Source of the DNA: Peribacillus sp. ACCC06369
Lineage (GTDB): Bacteria; Bacillota; Bacilli; Bacillales; DSM-1321
Assembly: GCF_030348945.1 (NCBI RefSeq)
Contig: NZ_JAUCEN010000002.1
Coordinates: 5,084,001 to 5,148,000, forward strand
Length of the DNA: 64,000 nt
Direction: 5' to 3'
The stretch's first letter is position 1; the number at the start of each line of letters is the position of its first letter. The notes under the pieces were generated by a model. The model saw only the letters and a program-made list of their open reading frames with translations, was not told the origin of the DNA and made no database searches. The position numbers and the translations under genes were made by a program. Positions 10,385-21,735 of the stretch are shown here, piece by piece.

Positions 10385-10420
10385 ACAAAAAAAAGGACAC
10401 AGATACTTAATCTGTGTCCT
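10385..10420 (-). terminator. trxB terminator
   Basis: AGGACACAGAT pairs perfectly with ATCTGTGTCCT around a 5-nt loop; on the minus strand it is followed by a run of T. It lies about 105 bp past the trxB stop. Confidence 0.92.
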
Positions 10421-10525
10421 CAAACGTTTATAATTAAAGGGGGTCAACTTCTACCCATACTATACCCAATCATTATTTCACGCGTGTTACAACCTCGTTA
10501 AAAGCGAATTACGATTCTTATGAAA

Positions 10526-11533
<1,008 letters not shown>

Positions 11534-11576
11534 CTATTATCCTATATAACAAATAATTTTTCGTCCAAATATCTGC

Positions 11577-13079
11577 TCATCCCAGAAGTGTTTGAACCAA
11601 CTTTACGTACTTCGATAAGGTGGACACCGATATGAAATGTTTGTCTGCGATTGCCTGTTTGCTCGCCTTTTCATTTTTAAGCTGATTCCACACATACTCC
11701 ACCGCAGATGCCCAGCCTGCTGGATTATTTAACTTCTGCTCGGATTTCACCGCTTCGATAAAGACGGAAAACCACATTAAATAGAGTCCGGCTTCATCTA
11801 ATTGTATCGGTTGGAAATGCTGATATAATAGCTCAGCTGTGCGATCGGCAAAATCAATCGGTGTTAATTGGCGATCTTTGGCGGGAGTCTGCACAAGGTC
11901 TGCATAATCACGTTCCAAATCAGTGAAATTCTGATTTAGGTTGAGGACCTGGTTTTTCAATAGCTTCTGTTTATGGACCGAATGTTTCAGAAGGAAAATG
12001 GCAAACAGCCTTTCTTCGATGAATTCGCTTTCCAGCCTTTTTATAATAGAAGGAAAATGATGTTCAAAACCATCTGAAGTCGCATTCATATCTCCCCAAG
12101 GCTCCATGCCTTCCTTTTCCGGGTTCATTTCCACGACCTTTTTCCATGCCTTTCTGGCAGCCTGTTCATGACCTAAGTGGAAAGCGGAAATGGTAAGCCA
12201 ATAGTAGAAGGTTCCATCTCCCTCGAACCCTTGCTTTTGCAATACTTTCAGCCATTTATATGCAGATGCATAGTTTCCGATCAAAGCGAATGTCGCTCCA
12301 AGCTTGAAACGATGTTCGGATAGCATCGGACGAATTTTCTCCAGCATCTGTATGAGCTCTTCAACCTTTTCTTCATCCTGTTGATAATGATGAAAAACAA
12401 CAAGGTTACAAAGTGCATGCAGATTTCCAGGACTTTTTTCCAGTACCTCTTCCAGTGTTTCAAAAGCTTCATTTACTTGACCGAGATAGAAATAGGCAAG
12501 TGCCAGGTTATTATAAGCGGACCAGTAATCCTCGTATTCGGCAATCGTTTCTTTCAGGACTTCGATTGCCTTCGGGAAATTCCCCGATTCCAGATACTCA
12601 CGGGCTTTTTCCTGTTTGGTAATGAGTCCATCATGCTTAAAGGGGTTTTCTTCTGACTCATCGGACTCAAAAGTTATCAGTTCAAGCAGATCCTCTGCGT
12701 CATCGCTGAACTCCCCGTCTTCTTCTTTATCAAGATAAGCACTGGCGTGACGGTAAGCCTCCTTGAACATGCCTAAGTGGGCATAATTATTCGCCAGGAA
12801 GTAATGGCATTCCGACATATAGGGATCCATCACATCCAAGATGTTTTCCAAGAGGTTGTTTGAATAATTATATTCACCGATTTCCGAGCATGTGATTGCC
12901 AATTGACAGGCTATCATCGGTTCTGCAGGTTCAAGTTCCAGCGCACGTTCCAGGTATTTTTTTGATTTAGGTAGTTCTCTTCTATGATAAGCTTTTAAAC
13001 CCTTGGTGAAATAATACTCACCTGTTGGGTGAAAAGTTAGAATTTTTGCCTGTTGGCCAAATTTAGAGTCTTTACTCAT
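11577..13079 (-). CDS. yvcD: Tetratricopeptide repeat protein (YvcD-like)
   Basis: A 500-aa soluble protein made of TPR units: for example GLKAYHRRELPKSKKYLERA near residue 27 and a second cluster at about residues 155-300 (YNNLALAYFYLGQVNEAFET). The C-terminal ~40 residues look like a helix-turn-helix (ASKQAIADKHFISVSTLSKY), so a regulatory role is possible. No enzymatic motif. Synteny with B. subtilis yvcD next to trxB supports the symbol. Start ATG 13079 has GGAGG 6 nt upstream; the ATG 12 bases earlier overlaps that site. Confidence 0.85.
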   Translation of the reverse strand: MSKDSKFGQQAKILTFHPTGEYYFTKGLKAYHRRELPKSKKYLERALELEPAEPMIACQLAITCSEIGEYNYSNNLLENILDVMDPYMSECHYFLANNYAHLGMFKEAYRHASAYLDKEEDGEFSDDAEDLLELITFESDESEENPFKHDGLITKQEKAREYLESGNFPKAIEVLKETIAEYEDYWSAYNNLALAYFYLGQVNEAFETLEEVLEKSPGNLHALCNLVVFHHYQQDEEKVEELIQMLEKIRPMLSEHRFKLGATFALIGNYASAYKWLKVLQKQGFEGDGTFYYWLTISAFHLGHEQAARKAWKKVVEMNPEKEGMEPWGDMNATSDGFEHHFPSIIKRLESEFIEERLFAIFLLKHSVHKQKLLKNQVLNLNQNFTDLERDYADLVQTPAKDRQLTPIDFADRTAELLYQHFQPIQLDEAGLYLMWFSVFIEAVKSEQKLNNPAGWASAVEYVWNQLKNEKASKQAIADKHFISVSTLSKYVKLVQTLLG

Positions 13080-13113
13080 GTAATCCTCCATCTACAAGTT
13101 GATTAACCATAGT

Positions 13114-13142
13114 ATTATAACATATTGGAGTAAATTTGCCGA
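13114..13142 (-). promoter_or_regulatory. Extended -10 promoter of yvcD
   Basis: On the minus strand TGTTATAAT (extended -10) with TCGGCA 17 bp upstream, about 35 bp before the yvcD start. Confidence 0.55.
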
Positions 13143-13158
13143 ACAATTCAAGAAAATG

Positions 13159-13177
13159 GAAAATGATAATCATCATT
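13159..13177. promoter_or_regulatory. Fur-like box
   Basis: GAAAATGATAATCATCATT matches 16 of 19 positions of the classical Fur box (three hexamers GATAAT/GATAAT/ATTATC). It lies about 17 bp upstream of the yvcD -35, and no iron gene is adjacent. Confidence 0.35.
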
Positions 13178-13571
13178 CAATCTTCAAGAAAAAATTTGGC
13201 AAAGCCTACATGAATTTTAACCATCGGTTGGTTAATATTGGGGCAGGATACTATTGGACCGGTTTGGATGAAATGCTTTTCAAAAGGATATTGACGAGCT
13301 ATGTTCTGTTTGAAAATCCATTTAATTACAGTGAATCCCTCCACTACCCAAGGGTTACCGAAGCGTCCCATTCCTCTTATTTTCTTTCCTCCAAACGCGA
13401 CATCCGGACACCATTTACAGTTTGGTCATTGATTTGTGTATCCCCCTTATTGTAAATCCATAGAGAAAAGCAAAACATTTCAACTTTTGAATTGAAGTAT
13501 ATTCCTGGTTAAATGGGGAGTCAAGATTGTTGCTCATAGTCTTAATTACATGAATAAAATCCTTTTTAAGT

Positions 13572-13599
13572 AAAAAAAGCCCTCCTATTGACGGAGGGC
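13572..13599 (-). terminator. Histidine operon terminator
   Basis: GCCCTCC (13579-13585) pairs with GGAGGGC (13593-13599); on the minus strand a run of seven T follows. It lies 10 bp after the hisIE stop. Confidence 0.93.
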
Positions 13600-13608
13600 A
13601 GTCACCAT

Positions 13609-14265
13609 TCATTCGGTTTCTTTGGGTTCGTCCTTATCGGAATGTCTAGCCTTCAAAACATCAAGCACCGCTTGGAAAGGCAATTCCTGTTCCTGAAGTA
13701 GAACGAATAAGTGATAGAGGAGGTCGGCACTTTCCATGGAAAGTTCCTCTGCATCACGGTTCTTAGCAGCAATGATCACTTCAGCCGCTTCTTCTCCGAC
13801 TTTTTTCAGGATTTTATCAACGCCCTTTTCGAATAAATAGGTTGTATATGAACCTTCAGGCATTTCCGATTTTCTTTTTTCAATCAATTTTTCTAATTCC
13901 GTCAAGAAAGTCACATTCACCTTCACGGCTTGCCGGGCTTCACTGTTTAGGTAAATCGATTCGCTAAAACAGCTTGTTGCCCCAGTATGGCACGCAGGAC
14001 CTGCAGGAATGACTCGAACGACCAATGCATCTTGATCGCAGTCATACTTCATTTCGACGATTTTCTGTGTATTACCGCTGGTTGCTCCTTTATGCCATAA
14101 TTCATTGCGCGAACGGCTGAAGAAAACCGTTTCGCCCGTTTCAATGGACAATTTTAGAGATTCTTCATTCATGTAAGCAAGTGTCAGCACTTCTCCGGTT
14201 CCGGCATCTTGGATAATTGCCGGTATCAGACCTTTTTCGTCGTATTTAATAGTTTCAAGATTCAT
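13609..14265 (-). CDS. hisIE (hisI): Bifunctional phosphoribosyl-AMP cyclohydrolase / phosphoribosyl-ATP pyrophosphatase
   Basis: Catalyses steps 2 and 3 of histidine biosynthesis. Fused 218-aa protein: the HisI cyclohydrolase domain (about 1-115) has the metal-site segment [11 protein letters not shown] and HTGATSCF; the HisE pyrophosphohydrolase domain (about 125-210) has the [12 protein letters not shown] motif of the MazG-like fold. The ATG overlaps the hisF stop (ATGA), so the genes are translationally coupled. Last gene of the his operon. Confidence 0.96.
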   Translation of the reverse strand: MNLETIKYDEKGLIPAIIQDAGTGEVLTLAYMNEESLKLSIETGETVFFSRSRNELWHKGATSGNTQKIVEMKYDCDQDALVVRVIPAGPACHTGATSCFSESIYLNSEARQAVKVNVTFLTELEKLIEKRKSEMPEGSYTTYLFEKGVDKILKKVGEEAAEVIIAAKNRDAEELSMESADLLYHLFVLLQEQELPFQAVLDVLKARHSDKDEPKETE

Positions 14266-15020
14266 CTTACAACCACTCCTTGTTGTTTGAGAAACGCTTT
14301 GACTTCTTTGACGGATGTTTCTTTATAATGAAAAATCGATGCGGCTAGTGCTGCGTCCGCTTTACCTTCTTCAAAGGCTTCCTGGAAATGCCCAGCGTTA
14401 CCTGCACCCCCTGAGGCGATGACCGGCACCGAAACAGCTTCAGATACCGCTTTTGTTAAAGCGATATTAAATCCTTGTTTCTCCCCGTCACAATCCATGC
14501 TAGTCAATAAAATTTCACCTGCACCACGGCTGACTGCTTCCTTCGCCCAATCGATCACTTCCCATTCAGTCGGTTTTCGACCGCCGTGGGTGTATACGCG
14601 CCATGATCCAATCTCTTCCTCATATCTGGCGTCTATAGCGACCACGATACATTGGGCACCAAAATAATCTGAACCCTCATTAATTAAATCCGGCCGCAGA
14701 ATGGCTGCTGTATTTAAGGATACCTTATCTGCACCAGCGCGTAAGATCTTCTTCATATCCGCTAATGAATTGATACCGCCACCCACTGTGAATGGGATGG
14801 CCAAGCTGCCTGCAACGGCTTGAACGACGTCGACAATCGTTTCCCTGCCTTCATGTGAAGCGGAAATATCAAGGAAGACAAGCTCATCGGCACCCTCTTG
14901 GTCATAAAAGGCAGCAAGTTCGACCGGATCTCCAGCATCCCTAAGGGAAACAAATTGTATGCCTTTAACTACACGCCCATCTTTAACATCAAGACAAGGA
15001 ATAATTCGTTTAGTGAGCAT
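14262..15020 (-). CDS. hisF: Imidazole glycerol phosphate synthase cyclase subunit
   Basis: Cyclase partner of HisH; makes imidazole glycerol phosphate and AICAR from PRFAR and ammonia. A 252-aa TIM barrel with the catalytic Asp11 in [14 protein letters not shown] and the second catalytic Asp in VVAIDARY (near residue 130). Phosphate-binding loops GGGI and ASGGAG are present. It begins directly after the hisA stop. Confidence 0.97.
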   Translation of the reverse strand: MLTKRIIPCLDVKDGRVVKGIQFVSLRDAGDPVELAAFYDQEGADELVFLDISASHEGRETIVDVVQAVAGSLAIPFTVGGGINSLADMKKILRAGADKVSLNTAAILRPDLINEGSDYFGAQCIVVAIDARYEEEIGSWRVYTHGGRKPTEWEVIDWAKEAVSRGAGEILLTSMDCDGEKQGFNIALTKAVSEAVSVPVIASGGAGNAGHFQEAFEEGKADAALAASIFHYKETSVKEVKAFLKQQGVVVR

Positions 15021-15755
15021 TTAACCACGCACCTTTTCTAGTGCTTCTTCCACAGTAAAGCGATTCGTATAAAGCGCCTTGCCAATGATTGCCCCTGCAA
15101 TTCCTTGAGCTTCATACTCTTTGAGAGTGATAAGGTCTTCCAGGGAACTAATGCCTCCCGAAGCAATCACGGTTTTCCCAGTTGCCTCCGCCATAGCCAA
15201 TATACCTTTCACGTTTGGACCCGAAAGCATCCCATCTGTCGCGATATCAGTCACGATAAAGGTCTCTGCACCAGCATCCGCCAGTATTTTACCAAGATCT
15301 ATCGCAAGCGTTCCAGACGTTTGAAGCCAACCATGTGTGGCAACCATGCCATCCTTCGCATCTATTCCGATTGCGATATGCCTTCCATATTTCCTTATCA
15401 TATCTTTAGTGAAATCAGGGTCTGAAACGGCCGTGCTGCCCAGAATGACCCGTTCCACTCCATTATCCAGATAATGGGATATATCCCGTTCCGTACGGAT
15501 ACCGCCGCCGATTTGAATTCGTGCCCCTAACTCCTTTGCAGCTTTAATCACATATGAATCATTGATGCGAACTCCCTCTTTAGCTCCGTCAAGATCGACC
15601 ATATGTATCCAATCGGCTCCTTGTTCGGCAAAGTTTTTAGCCATATCGAAGGGGGAATCGCCATAAACGGTTTCCTGATTGTAATCTCCCTGGATTAAGC
15701 GGACGCATTTGCCACCGCGCATATCAATCGCCGGGTAAATAGTAAAGTTGCTCAT
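15021..15755 (-). CDS. hisA: ProFAR isomerase (phosphoribosylformimino-AICAR-P isomerase)
   Basis: Step 4 of histidine biosynthesis; converts ProFAR to PRFAR. A 244-aa TIM barrel paralogous to HisF, with catalytic Asp in [12 protein letters not shown] near residue 10 and the second acid in VTDIATDGM near residue 169. Overlaps the 3' end of hisH by 4 bp. Confidence 0.97.
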   Translation of the reverse strand: MSNFTIYPAIDMRGGKCVRLIQGDYNQETVYGDSPFDMAKNFAEQGADWIHMVDLDGAKEGVRINDSYVIKAAKELGARIQIGGGIRTERDISHYLDNGVERVILGSTAVSDPDFTKDMIRKYGRHIAIGIDAKDGMVATHGWLQTSGTLAIDLGKILADAGAETFIVTDIATDGMLSGPNVKGILAMAEATGKTVIASGGISSLEDLITLKEYEAQGIAGAIIGKALYTNRFTVEEALEKVRG

Positions 15756-16384
15756 GTTCTTTCCTTCCCTTCTACTAATGACAAATAATTTCTCAAAAGT
15801 GACATGCCCATCTTCCCGCTTTTTTCCGGGTGGAACTGCATGCCGAATACATTCCCTTTACCGACAATTGCCGGTACATCCACATCATACGTCGCTGAAG
15901 CAGTAATAAATGATTCATCCGTATCTGCGTAATAAGAATGGACGAAATAAACATGTTCCTCTTCCAGACCCTGATTCACTGGTGACTCGTGTTTAAATTC
16001 AAGGCGGTTCCAGCCCATGTGCGGCACTTTATAAACCTGGTCATCCGCATCCACTCCCTTAAAACGAACCACTTTACCCGGGATGAGAGATAATCCTTTT
16101 GCCGGTCCATTTTCCTCACTTTCATCAAATAGAAGCTGCATACCAAGGCAAATGCCCAATAGATACCCACCGCCGGCTACATATTCCTTCAGGAATTCAT
16201 CCAGCTTTTGTTTTTCCAAAAGACTCATGGCATCCCTGAAAGAGCCCACGCCAGGAAGAATGATCCCTTTCGACTTTGAAAGTTCTTCAGGGTCATCGGA
16301 AATGAATGAATCAGCACCAAGCCGCTCAAGCCCTTTACTTACAGAAAATAAATTCCCCATGCCGTAATCGACGATCCCGATCAT
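15752..16384 (-). CDS. hisH: Imidazole glycerol phosphate synthase glutaminase subunit
   Basis: Class I glutamine amidotransferase of 210 aa supplying ammonia to HisF. Nucleophile Cys in [10 protein letters not shown] near residue 80, catalytic His and Glu in [10 protein letters not shown] near residue 185, oxyanion loop in [11 protein letters not shown]. The ATG directly follows the hisB stop (TAAATG). Confidence 0.97.
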   Translation of the reverse strand: MIGIVDYGMGNLFSVSKGLERLGADSFISDDPEELSKSKGIILPGVGSFRDAMSLLEKQKLDEFLKEYVAGGGYLLGICLGMQLLFDESEENGPAKGLSLIPGKVVRFKGVDADDQVYKVPHMGWNRLEFKHESPVNQGLEEEHVYFVHSYYADTDESFITASATYDVDVPAIVGKGNVFGMQFHPEKSGKMGMSLLRNYLSLVEGKERT

Positions 16385-16972
16385 TTACAACATTCCTTTC
16401 GTTGAAGGGATGCCTTTGACCCGGGGATCGATCGTCGTAGCTTCATCCAATGCCCGTCCTAGCGCTTTGAATATTGCCTCGATCATATGATGTGTGTTGT
16501 GCCCGTAATGAACGACTACATGAAGGTTCATCCTGGCTTCAAGAGCGAATTTCCAAAGAAACTCGTGCACCAGTTCAGTATCGAAAGTACCAACCTTTTG
16601 TGAAGGAAACTCAGCCCTGAACTCAAGATGCGGACGGTTGCTTAAATCGATGACAACCTGGGCTAGTGCTTCATCCATCGGTACGAAAGCATTTCCATAA
16701 CGTTTTATCCCGCGCTTGTCTCCAAGGGCCTCCAATAACGTTTGACCCAAGCAAATGCCAATATCTTCAGTTGTATGGTGATCATCCACCTCTGTATCGC
16801 CGTTTGCATCTACAGATAAATCAAACTTCCCATGCTTCGTGAACAAATCAAGCATATGCGTCATAAACGGAACGCCCGTCTTAATGGTGGAATTACCTTC
16901 CCCGTCCACACCAAACTTCAAACTGATTTCCGTTTCATTCGTCTTTCTCTCCACACTGGCAAAACGTTCCAT
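16385..16972 (-). CDS. hisB: Imidazoleglycerol-phosphate dehydratase
   Basis: Dehydrates imidazole glycerol phosphate to imidazole acetol phosphate. A 195-aa monofunctional enzyme (no phosphatase domain) with the manganese-binding repeats DDHHTTEDIG near residue 63 and GHNTHHMIEAIFKA near residue 160. Start ATG 16972 chosen because AGGAGG is 8 nt upstream; the frame is open 13 codons further but without that site. Confidence 0.97.
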   Translation of the reverse strand: MERFASVERKTNETEISLKFGVDGEGNSTIKTGVPFMTHMLDLFTKHGKFDLSVDANGDTEVDDHHTTEDIGICLGQTLLEALGDKRGIKRYGNAFVPMDEALAQVVIDLSNRPHLEFRAEFPSQKVGTFDTELVHEFLWKFALEARMNLHVVVHYGHNTHHMIEAIFKALGRALDEATTIDPRVKGIPSTKGML

Positions 16973-17074
16973 TACAACTCCTCCTAATCGGGGCAAGACC
17001 CCTTTTCCCAAGATGTAAAAAGCTTTTCAAAAGTCTTATATAAGTATTTCCCTTATTTCGTAAGGATTCAGGAA

Positions 17075-18355
17075 CTATTTCCCGGATTCATTCACACCAC
17101 GTGATTCTATGGCACGGGCGTGAGCCTCAAGTCCTTCCATGCGGGCAAATGCCGCGATTTTTTCTGCATTTTTACGGAAGGCCGTTTCACTATACATGAT
17201 GATGCTCGATTTCTTTTGGAAATCATCAACATTAAGCGGGCTGGAAAAACGGGCGGTTCCATTTGTAGGCAACACATGATTGGGACCTGCAAAGTAATCC
17301 CCAACAGGCTCCGAACTAAAGCGGCCAATGAAGATTGCCCCGGCATGCCTGATTTTAGCCATGACTTCAAGTGCATCATTGGTCACAATCTCCAAATGTT
17401 CCGGTGCAAGTTCATTAATGGCTTCAACAGCTTCTGCCATATTTCCACATACAATGATTCTTCCATAATCCTTTATGGATGCTGCAGCAATATCATGGCG
17501 TGGAAGCACCGCCACCTGCTTGGCCACTTCCGCAGCCACATCTTCTGCAAGAGACGCTGACGTCGTCACCAAAACACTGCAAGCACGGGCATCATGCTCT
17601 GCCTGTGATAGCAAGTCTGCCGCGACTTCTTTGGCGATGGCGGACTCGTCCGCCAATACCGCTATTTCACTTGGTCCTGCAATCATATCAATGGCGACAT
17701 CCCCGAATACTTCCCGCTTCGCTAACGCCACATAAATATTTCCCGGCCCCACTATTTTATCCACTTTCTTTATTGTTTCCGTCCCATAAGCGAGTGCCGC
17801 TATGGCCTGTGCCCCGCCAACTTTATATATTTCCGTAATACCGGCAATTTTGGCAGCAGCCAAAACCGCTGGCGATAATTTCCCATCTTTCCCTGGAGGA
17901 GATACCATAACGATCCGTTCCACTCCCGCAGCCTTTGCAGGCATCGTATTCATCAGTACAGATGAAGGGTATGCCGCTGTGCCTCCAGGTACATAAACAC
18001 CCACAGCATCAAGAGGTGTTAATTTTTGTCCTAGCATCGTTCCCGTATCGTCAGTAGTAAACCATGAATTTCTAATTTGTTTCTCGTGAAACAATCGAAT
18101 ATTATTCGCAGCTTCTTTAAGAATATTAAGCTGCTCCGTGGCTAAGGACGCTATCGCTTCTTCCATTTCCTGTTCCGATACAAGTAATTCCCCCGGACTG
18201 ACACCATCGAATCTTTCGGTATAACTATGTAAAGCGGCGTTTCCACTTTTCCTGACATCATAAATGATATCCTGAACCGCTTTTCTTTGATCGGCAGTAC
18301 CTGCATCGACCGAGCGTTTCAGTGAAATCCCTTCTGCAAACCGTTCTATTTTCAT
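17075..18355 (-). CDS. hisD: Histidinol dehydrogenase
   Basis: Oxidises L-histidinol to histidine in two NAD-dependent steps; zinc enzyme. The 426-aa sequence has the signature IDMIAGPSEIAVLADE near residue 225, zinc ligands in the SQAEHD segment, and the catalytic ELAPEHLEI segment near residue 320. AGGTGAG lies upstream of the ATG. It starts 23 bp after hisG. Confidence 0.97.
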   Translation of the reverse strand: MKIERFAEGISLKRSVDAGTADQRKAVQDIIYDVRKSGNAALHSYTERFDGVSPGELLVSEQEMEEAIASLATEQLNILKEAANNIRLFHEKQIRNSWFTTDDTGTMLGQKLTPLDAVGVYVPGGTAAYPSSVLMNTMPAKAAGVERIVMVSPPGKDGKLSPAVLAAAKIAGITEIYKVGGAQAIAALAYGTETIKKVDKIVGPGNIYVALAKREVFGDVAIDMIAGPSEIAVLADESAIAKEVAADLLSQAEHDARACSVLVTTSASLAEDVAAEVAKQVAVLPRHDIAAASIKDYGRIIVCGNMAEAVEAINELAPEHLEIVTNDALEVMAKIRHAGAIFIGRFSSEPVGDYFAGPNHVLPTNGTARFSSPLNVDDFQKKSSIIMYSETAFRKNAEKIAAFARMEGLEAHARAIESRGVNESGK

Positions 18356-18378
18356 ACGCTCACCTCATTAGCGATTCT

Positions 18379-19011
18379 TTACTGTTCAATTATTTCTGCT
18401 AGCCGATCCACAATTTCAGTAATCCTTGCTTCTTTAATTCGATAGCTGACAGGGTTTGCCACAAGCCTCGAAGTCACATCGGCAATTTTTGCATATTCCA
18501 CGAGACCATTTTCCTTCAATGTCCGCCCCGTTGAAACGATATCCACAATTCGTTCAGCTAAACCAATTAACGGCGCTAACTCAATAGACCCATTCAACTT
18601 AATAATCTCGACTTGCTCTCCCTGCTCGCGAAAATAACTGGAGGCAACATTCGGATATTTGCTGGCTATTTTGGGGGCGATGTCACTTATTTTCGTACCA
18701 GGCAGACCAGCTACAGCTAAATAGCAAGCACTGATTTTCAAATCAAGTAACTCATATACATCACGTTCTTCCTCTAACATGACATCCTTCCCTGCAATTC
18801 CAATGTCAGCGACACCGTGTTCCACATAGGTTACGACATCCATCGGTTTAGCTAAAATGAAACGCAGATTCTCTTCTTCCACTTCAAGGATCAATTTCCG
18901 GGAATCATCAAACTCAGGAGGGAGACGAAAACCGGCCCTTCTTAATAGCTCTGCCGCTTCTTCAAATATTCTCCCTTTCGGCATCGCAATCGTCAAAAAG
19001 CTATTATTCAT
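18379..19011 (-). CDS. hisG: ATP phosphoribosyltransferase catalytic subunit (short form)
   Basis: First committed step of histidine synthesis. At 210 aa it is the short HisG that lacks the C-terminal regulatory domain and needs HisZ, which is encoded just upstream. The product starts near [17 protein letters not shown] and has the PRPP-binding segment [20 protein letters not shown]. Start ATG 19011 overlaps the hisZ stop and has GGAGGG about 10 nt upstream; two ATG codons nearer the site are less well spaced. Confidence 0.95.
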   Translation of the reverse strand: MNNSFLTIAMPKGRIFEEAAELLRRAGFRLPPEFDDSRKLILEVEEENLRFILAKPMDVVTYVEHGVADIGIAGKDVMLEEERDVYELLDLKISACYLAVAGLPGTKISDIAPKIASKYPNVASSYFREQGEQVEIIKLNGSIELAPLIGLAERIVDIVSTGRTLKENGLVEYAKIADVTSRLVANPVSYRIKEARITEIVDRLAEIIEQ

Positions 19012-20188
19012 CTTTTCCATTCCCTCCATTCCCTACAAATAAATGCACTTCTGAAAATGTTCTTGTAAAAGCATCGACATTTTGAACGACTGTAATATCT
19101 TGAATCGTTACCAAATTTCCTTCGGATCGTTTTATTCTTGCAAATTCAATGGCTTCCAATCTCCGTTCGGGACTGAATAAAATACATTCTGGTGCGACAG
19201 GCTGCATCGGCTCCCCAAGAGCTTCTGCAAGACGATCCACCCGGATTGCAAAACCAGTGGCAGAAGCATTCCAACCGAACTTTTCAAGCAGATTATCATA
19301 CCGGCCGCCATTGCCGATTGGCGAACCCACGTGTCCCGCATACACTTCAAATAAAGTTCCCGTGTAATAACTCATATGACTGACCAATGTTAAGTCGAAG
19401 CTCACATATTGATCAACGCCAAATTCTTTCAACTGCGCAGACAATTCCTTCAGTTCAGCCAAAGAATCTTGCCCTTCATTATTTTCAATCAGCCCTAGAG
19501 CCTTTTTCAGGGTGCCTTCACTGCCTCTTAAGGAGGTAAATTCGATAAGCCGCTGTTTATCAATGGATGAAAGCGGCAGCGATTTTACATGCTCCCGAAA
19601 ACCAACATAATTCTTTTCATATAAAAACTTCCTTAATTTAGAGGCTCTTTCCTCCGTACCTAAAATGCTTAAGAAAAATTCTTGTAAAAATCCTATATGT
19701 CCAATCGAAATCTTAAAATCCTGAAGACCCGCAGCCTTTAGAACATCAGCAAGCAGGGCAATCATTTCAGCATCGGCACTTATTGACTTATTCCCGATAC
19801 ACTCAATACCAATCTGTTCAAATTCTGCCGGCCGGCCTCCTTCACGCTGCTGTGCTCGATATACATTCGCAGAATAGGCCAGGCGAAGCGGAATTTGCTG
19901 TTTTAACAGTTTGGATGCTGCGACTCGTGCAATGGGGGCTGTCATCTCGGGACGCAGTACGAGCGTATGTCCCTGGGAATCAAGAAGTTTAAACAATTGT
20001 TGATCTAAAATTGCCGAAGCCTCGCCAATCGTTTCATAATATTCCAATGCAGGAGTTTCAATAAATTGGTAACCCCACTTCTTGATTTCATCACTCATTT
20101 TATTTCTGGCCGACACTTTCGTTTCATATAGCACCGGCAATGTATCTCTCATGCCTAACGGTTTCTCAAACATAAATGGCTTTGTCAC
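19004..20188 (-). CDS. hisZ: ATP phosphoribosyltransferase regulatory subunit
   Basis: Histidyl-tRNA-synthetase-like protein of 394 aa without anticodon-binding tRNA charging function; forms an octamer with short HisG and carries feedback control. The class II aaRS motif 1-3 remnants are visible ([10 protein letters not shown] near the start, [10 protein letters not shown] near 90, [10 protein letters not shown] near 280). GTG 20188 is chosen since AAAGGATG is 7 nt upstream; the frame continues 21 codons further without a site. First gene of the his operon. Confidence 0.94.
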   Translation of the reverse strand: MTKPFMFEKPLGMRDTLPVLYETKVSARNKMSDEIKKWGYQFIETPALEYYETIGEASAILDQQLFKLLDSQGHTLVLRPEMTAPIARVAASKLLKQQIPLRLAYSANVYRAQQREGGRPAEFEQIGIECIGNKSISADAEMIALLADVLKAAGLQDFKISIGHIGFLQEFFLSILGTEERASKLRKFLYEKNYVGFREHVKSLPLSSIDKQRLIEFTSLRGSEGTLKKALGLIENNEGQDSLAELKELSAQLKEFGVDQYVSFDLTLVSHMSYYTGTLFEVYAGHVGSPIGNGGRYDNLLEKFGWNASATGFAIRVDRLAEALGEPMQPVAPECILFSPERRLEAIEFARIKRSEGNLVTIQDITVVQNVDAFTRTFSEVHLFVGNGGNGKDE

Positions 20189-20675
20189 GACTGCACATCC
20201 TTTTGAAATATTGAAAACTATATATATCCAATCGGTCTGCCTTATAGGCAAAAACCGATGTCATTGCCACTATTCCTTTTTTGTTTATACCTTTATCTTT
20301 CCAAGGTTGCACGCTTAAATCCAAATTTCAGATAACATATAAAAATAGTATCAAATAAAATGTCATAATCATATAAGTAATCTCAATAATCTATTAAATC
20401 ACTTTAGTTCGCTAATATGGTAGCGGGATGAAGTTATTAATAGTTTACTCCTGCCCCTTCCTCACGTCAAGAAAAAAGTGCCTCCAATCCCACGACGCTC
20501 TTTGATATTTCTTCATGATCGTTTTAAGGTCAAACGGAAGGGTTCATACCTTTTTCCCCGGATATTTATTCCTATCTTTAGCCATTCATTGTTATTAATG
20601 TATACCTTTTGGTTTAGCTGTTTTATAATAATTCAGGTGTTTGGATATATTAGAAAATTTTAGGGGGAAATGGAA
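20189..20675. other. Intergenic region between divergent hisZ and surface-protein genes
   Basis: About 490 bp, AT-rich. A perfect TATAAT lies at 20624-20629 on the plus strand without a good -35. I found no T-box sequence (no AGGGTGGNACCGCG-like core) for his control and no clear his promoter. Confidence 0.6.
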
Positions 20676-21734
20676 TTGAAGAGATATCTTTCATTTTTTT
20701 TGGCGCTTATTGTTCTTTTTTCGCTTAGTTTAAGCGGAACAAAGGGTTTTGCGGCCACTAAGATCAACCAGGATGAGCTTAATGCATACCTTTCTGAAGT
20801 TAGGATGACACAAGAAGAATTGGAAGAATATTTAGGCTATTACGACCTAACATTGAATGAACTGGAATCGGTAGAAGAGTTGCGTGATACATTAGGGCCT
20901 GCCGTCACTCCCGAGACTTTATTGAATCTACTTAAAGAATATGAAATGACAGAAGCAGAACTCACGGAATTATTGGTAGAATACGGCGAACTGGAAGAGG
21001 GAGATTCCATCGTCGATACCTTCCACTTCATTTACGACATAGAAGATATCATCGATTTAGAAATGGGTTATGAAGATGAAGAGACGGAATATGATGATGA
21101 AGAGATCATCGATTTAATGGACGGGCTCTTTACTGAGATCGGTCTTACGGACGAAGAGCTCGACAGATTCATGAACCATCTTTTACCTATCGTCGAGGAC
21201 CCTTCCTTTGAAGATCGCTTAATGGCCATTTCCGATAGGATGGATCAACTCGAATATTTCGAAACAATTGATGAATTGTCTGCAGAGCAAGTGGCTGAAT
21301 TGCTTTCGATATATAATGATCTGCAAAGTTTGCTGCAAATTCAATTCAAATTCGCCTTGATACATGATGGTGTAACTACTAACCTATCCCTTGAGGCTTT
21401 ATTCCAGCTTAAGGATTTGACGAATGCTAGTTTACTAGTTTCCATTTATGATCTAAACGGCAATCTTTTGCTCGATTTTAAATTGACAGGTGAAATGATC
21501 GGTTCCGATTTAGTGAAAGAAACAGGTAATGACATTAAACAGTCAACTGAGGTCATTTCTAAAGTGGTTGATGTAAAAAAGGAAAAGAAGAAACCCGTAA
21601 AAACCGTACATAAAACGGAAAAAGGCGGAGTGCTTCCTAAAACGGCTGGTAATTACCTATTCGGTGCTTTAATCGGTTTAGTGATGATGGGCATCGCTTT
21701 CGGATTAATTAGAAAAGCGAGACTTGCTAATTAA
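20676..21734 (+). CDS. Acidic surface protein with LPXTA-type sorting signal
   Basis: A 352-aa secreted, very acidic protein. Signal peptide: MKRYLSFFLALIVLFSLSLS, then a mature part rich in Glu and Asp (a block around residues 125-155 is mostly E, D and Y). The C terminus has the sortase signal LPKTA, a hydrophobic helix (LFGALIGLVMMGIAFGLI) and a basic tail RKARLAN. This matches the processed acidic surface protein family that travels with a dedicated sortase, encoded next door. TTG 20676 is preferred: AGGGGG is 8 nt upstream and a basic residue then follows Met; ATG 20670 is the alternative. Function of the mature domain unknown. Confidence 0.85.
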   Translation: MKRYLSFFLALIVLFSLSLSGTKGFAATKINQDELNAYLSEVRMTQEELEEYLGYYDLTLNELESVEELRDTLGPAVTPETLLNLLKEYEMTEAELTELLVEYGELEEGDSIVDTFHFIYDIEDIIDLEMGYEDEETEYDDEEIIDLMDGLFTEIGLTDEELDRFMNHLLPIVEDPSFEDRLMAISDRMDQLEYFETIDELSAEQVAELLSIYNDLQSLLQIQFKFALIHDGVTTNLSLEALFQLKDLTNASLLVSIYDLNGNLLLDFKLTGEMIGSDLVKETGNDIKQSTEVISKVVDVKKEKKKPVKTVHKTEKGGVLPKTAGNYLFGALIGLVMMGIAFGLIRKARLAN

Positions 21735-21735
21735 G

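Larger units (their letters stand above)
9985..10525. other. Intergenic region yvcI to trxB
   Basis: About 540 bp. It contains the promoter of the yvcI operon (10175-10203) and the trxB terminator (10385-10420). No further gene is supported; the remainder is AT-rich. Confidence 0.7.
13080..13608. other. Intergenic region yvcD to hisIE
   Basis: About 530 bp. It holds the yvcD promoter (13114-13142), a Fur-like box (13159-13177) and the his terminator (13572-13599). Open frames on both strands (for example 118 codons at 13099-13455, plus strand) have no start signal and no recognisable domain, so no gene is called. Confidence 0.65.

Noticed and set aside
13099..13455. 118-codon plus-strand open frame in the yvcD-hisIE gap
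   Set aside because: No ribosome binding site, overlaps the yvcD promoter, no recognisable domain, and the gap is AT-rich.
20189..20675. T-box riboswitch for the histidine operon
   Set aside because: Looked for the AGGGTGGNACCGCG-type core and a terminator on the minus strand before hisZ; neither is present.
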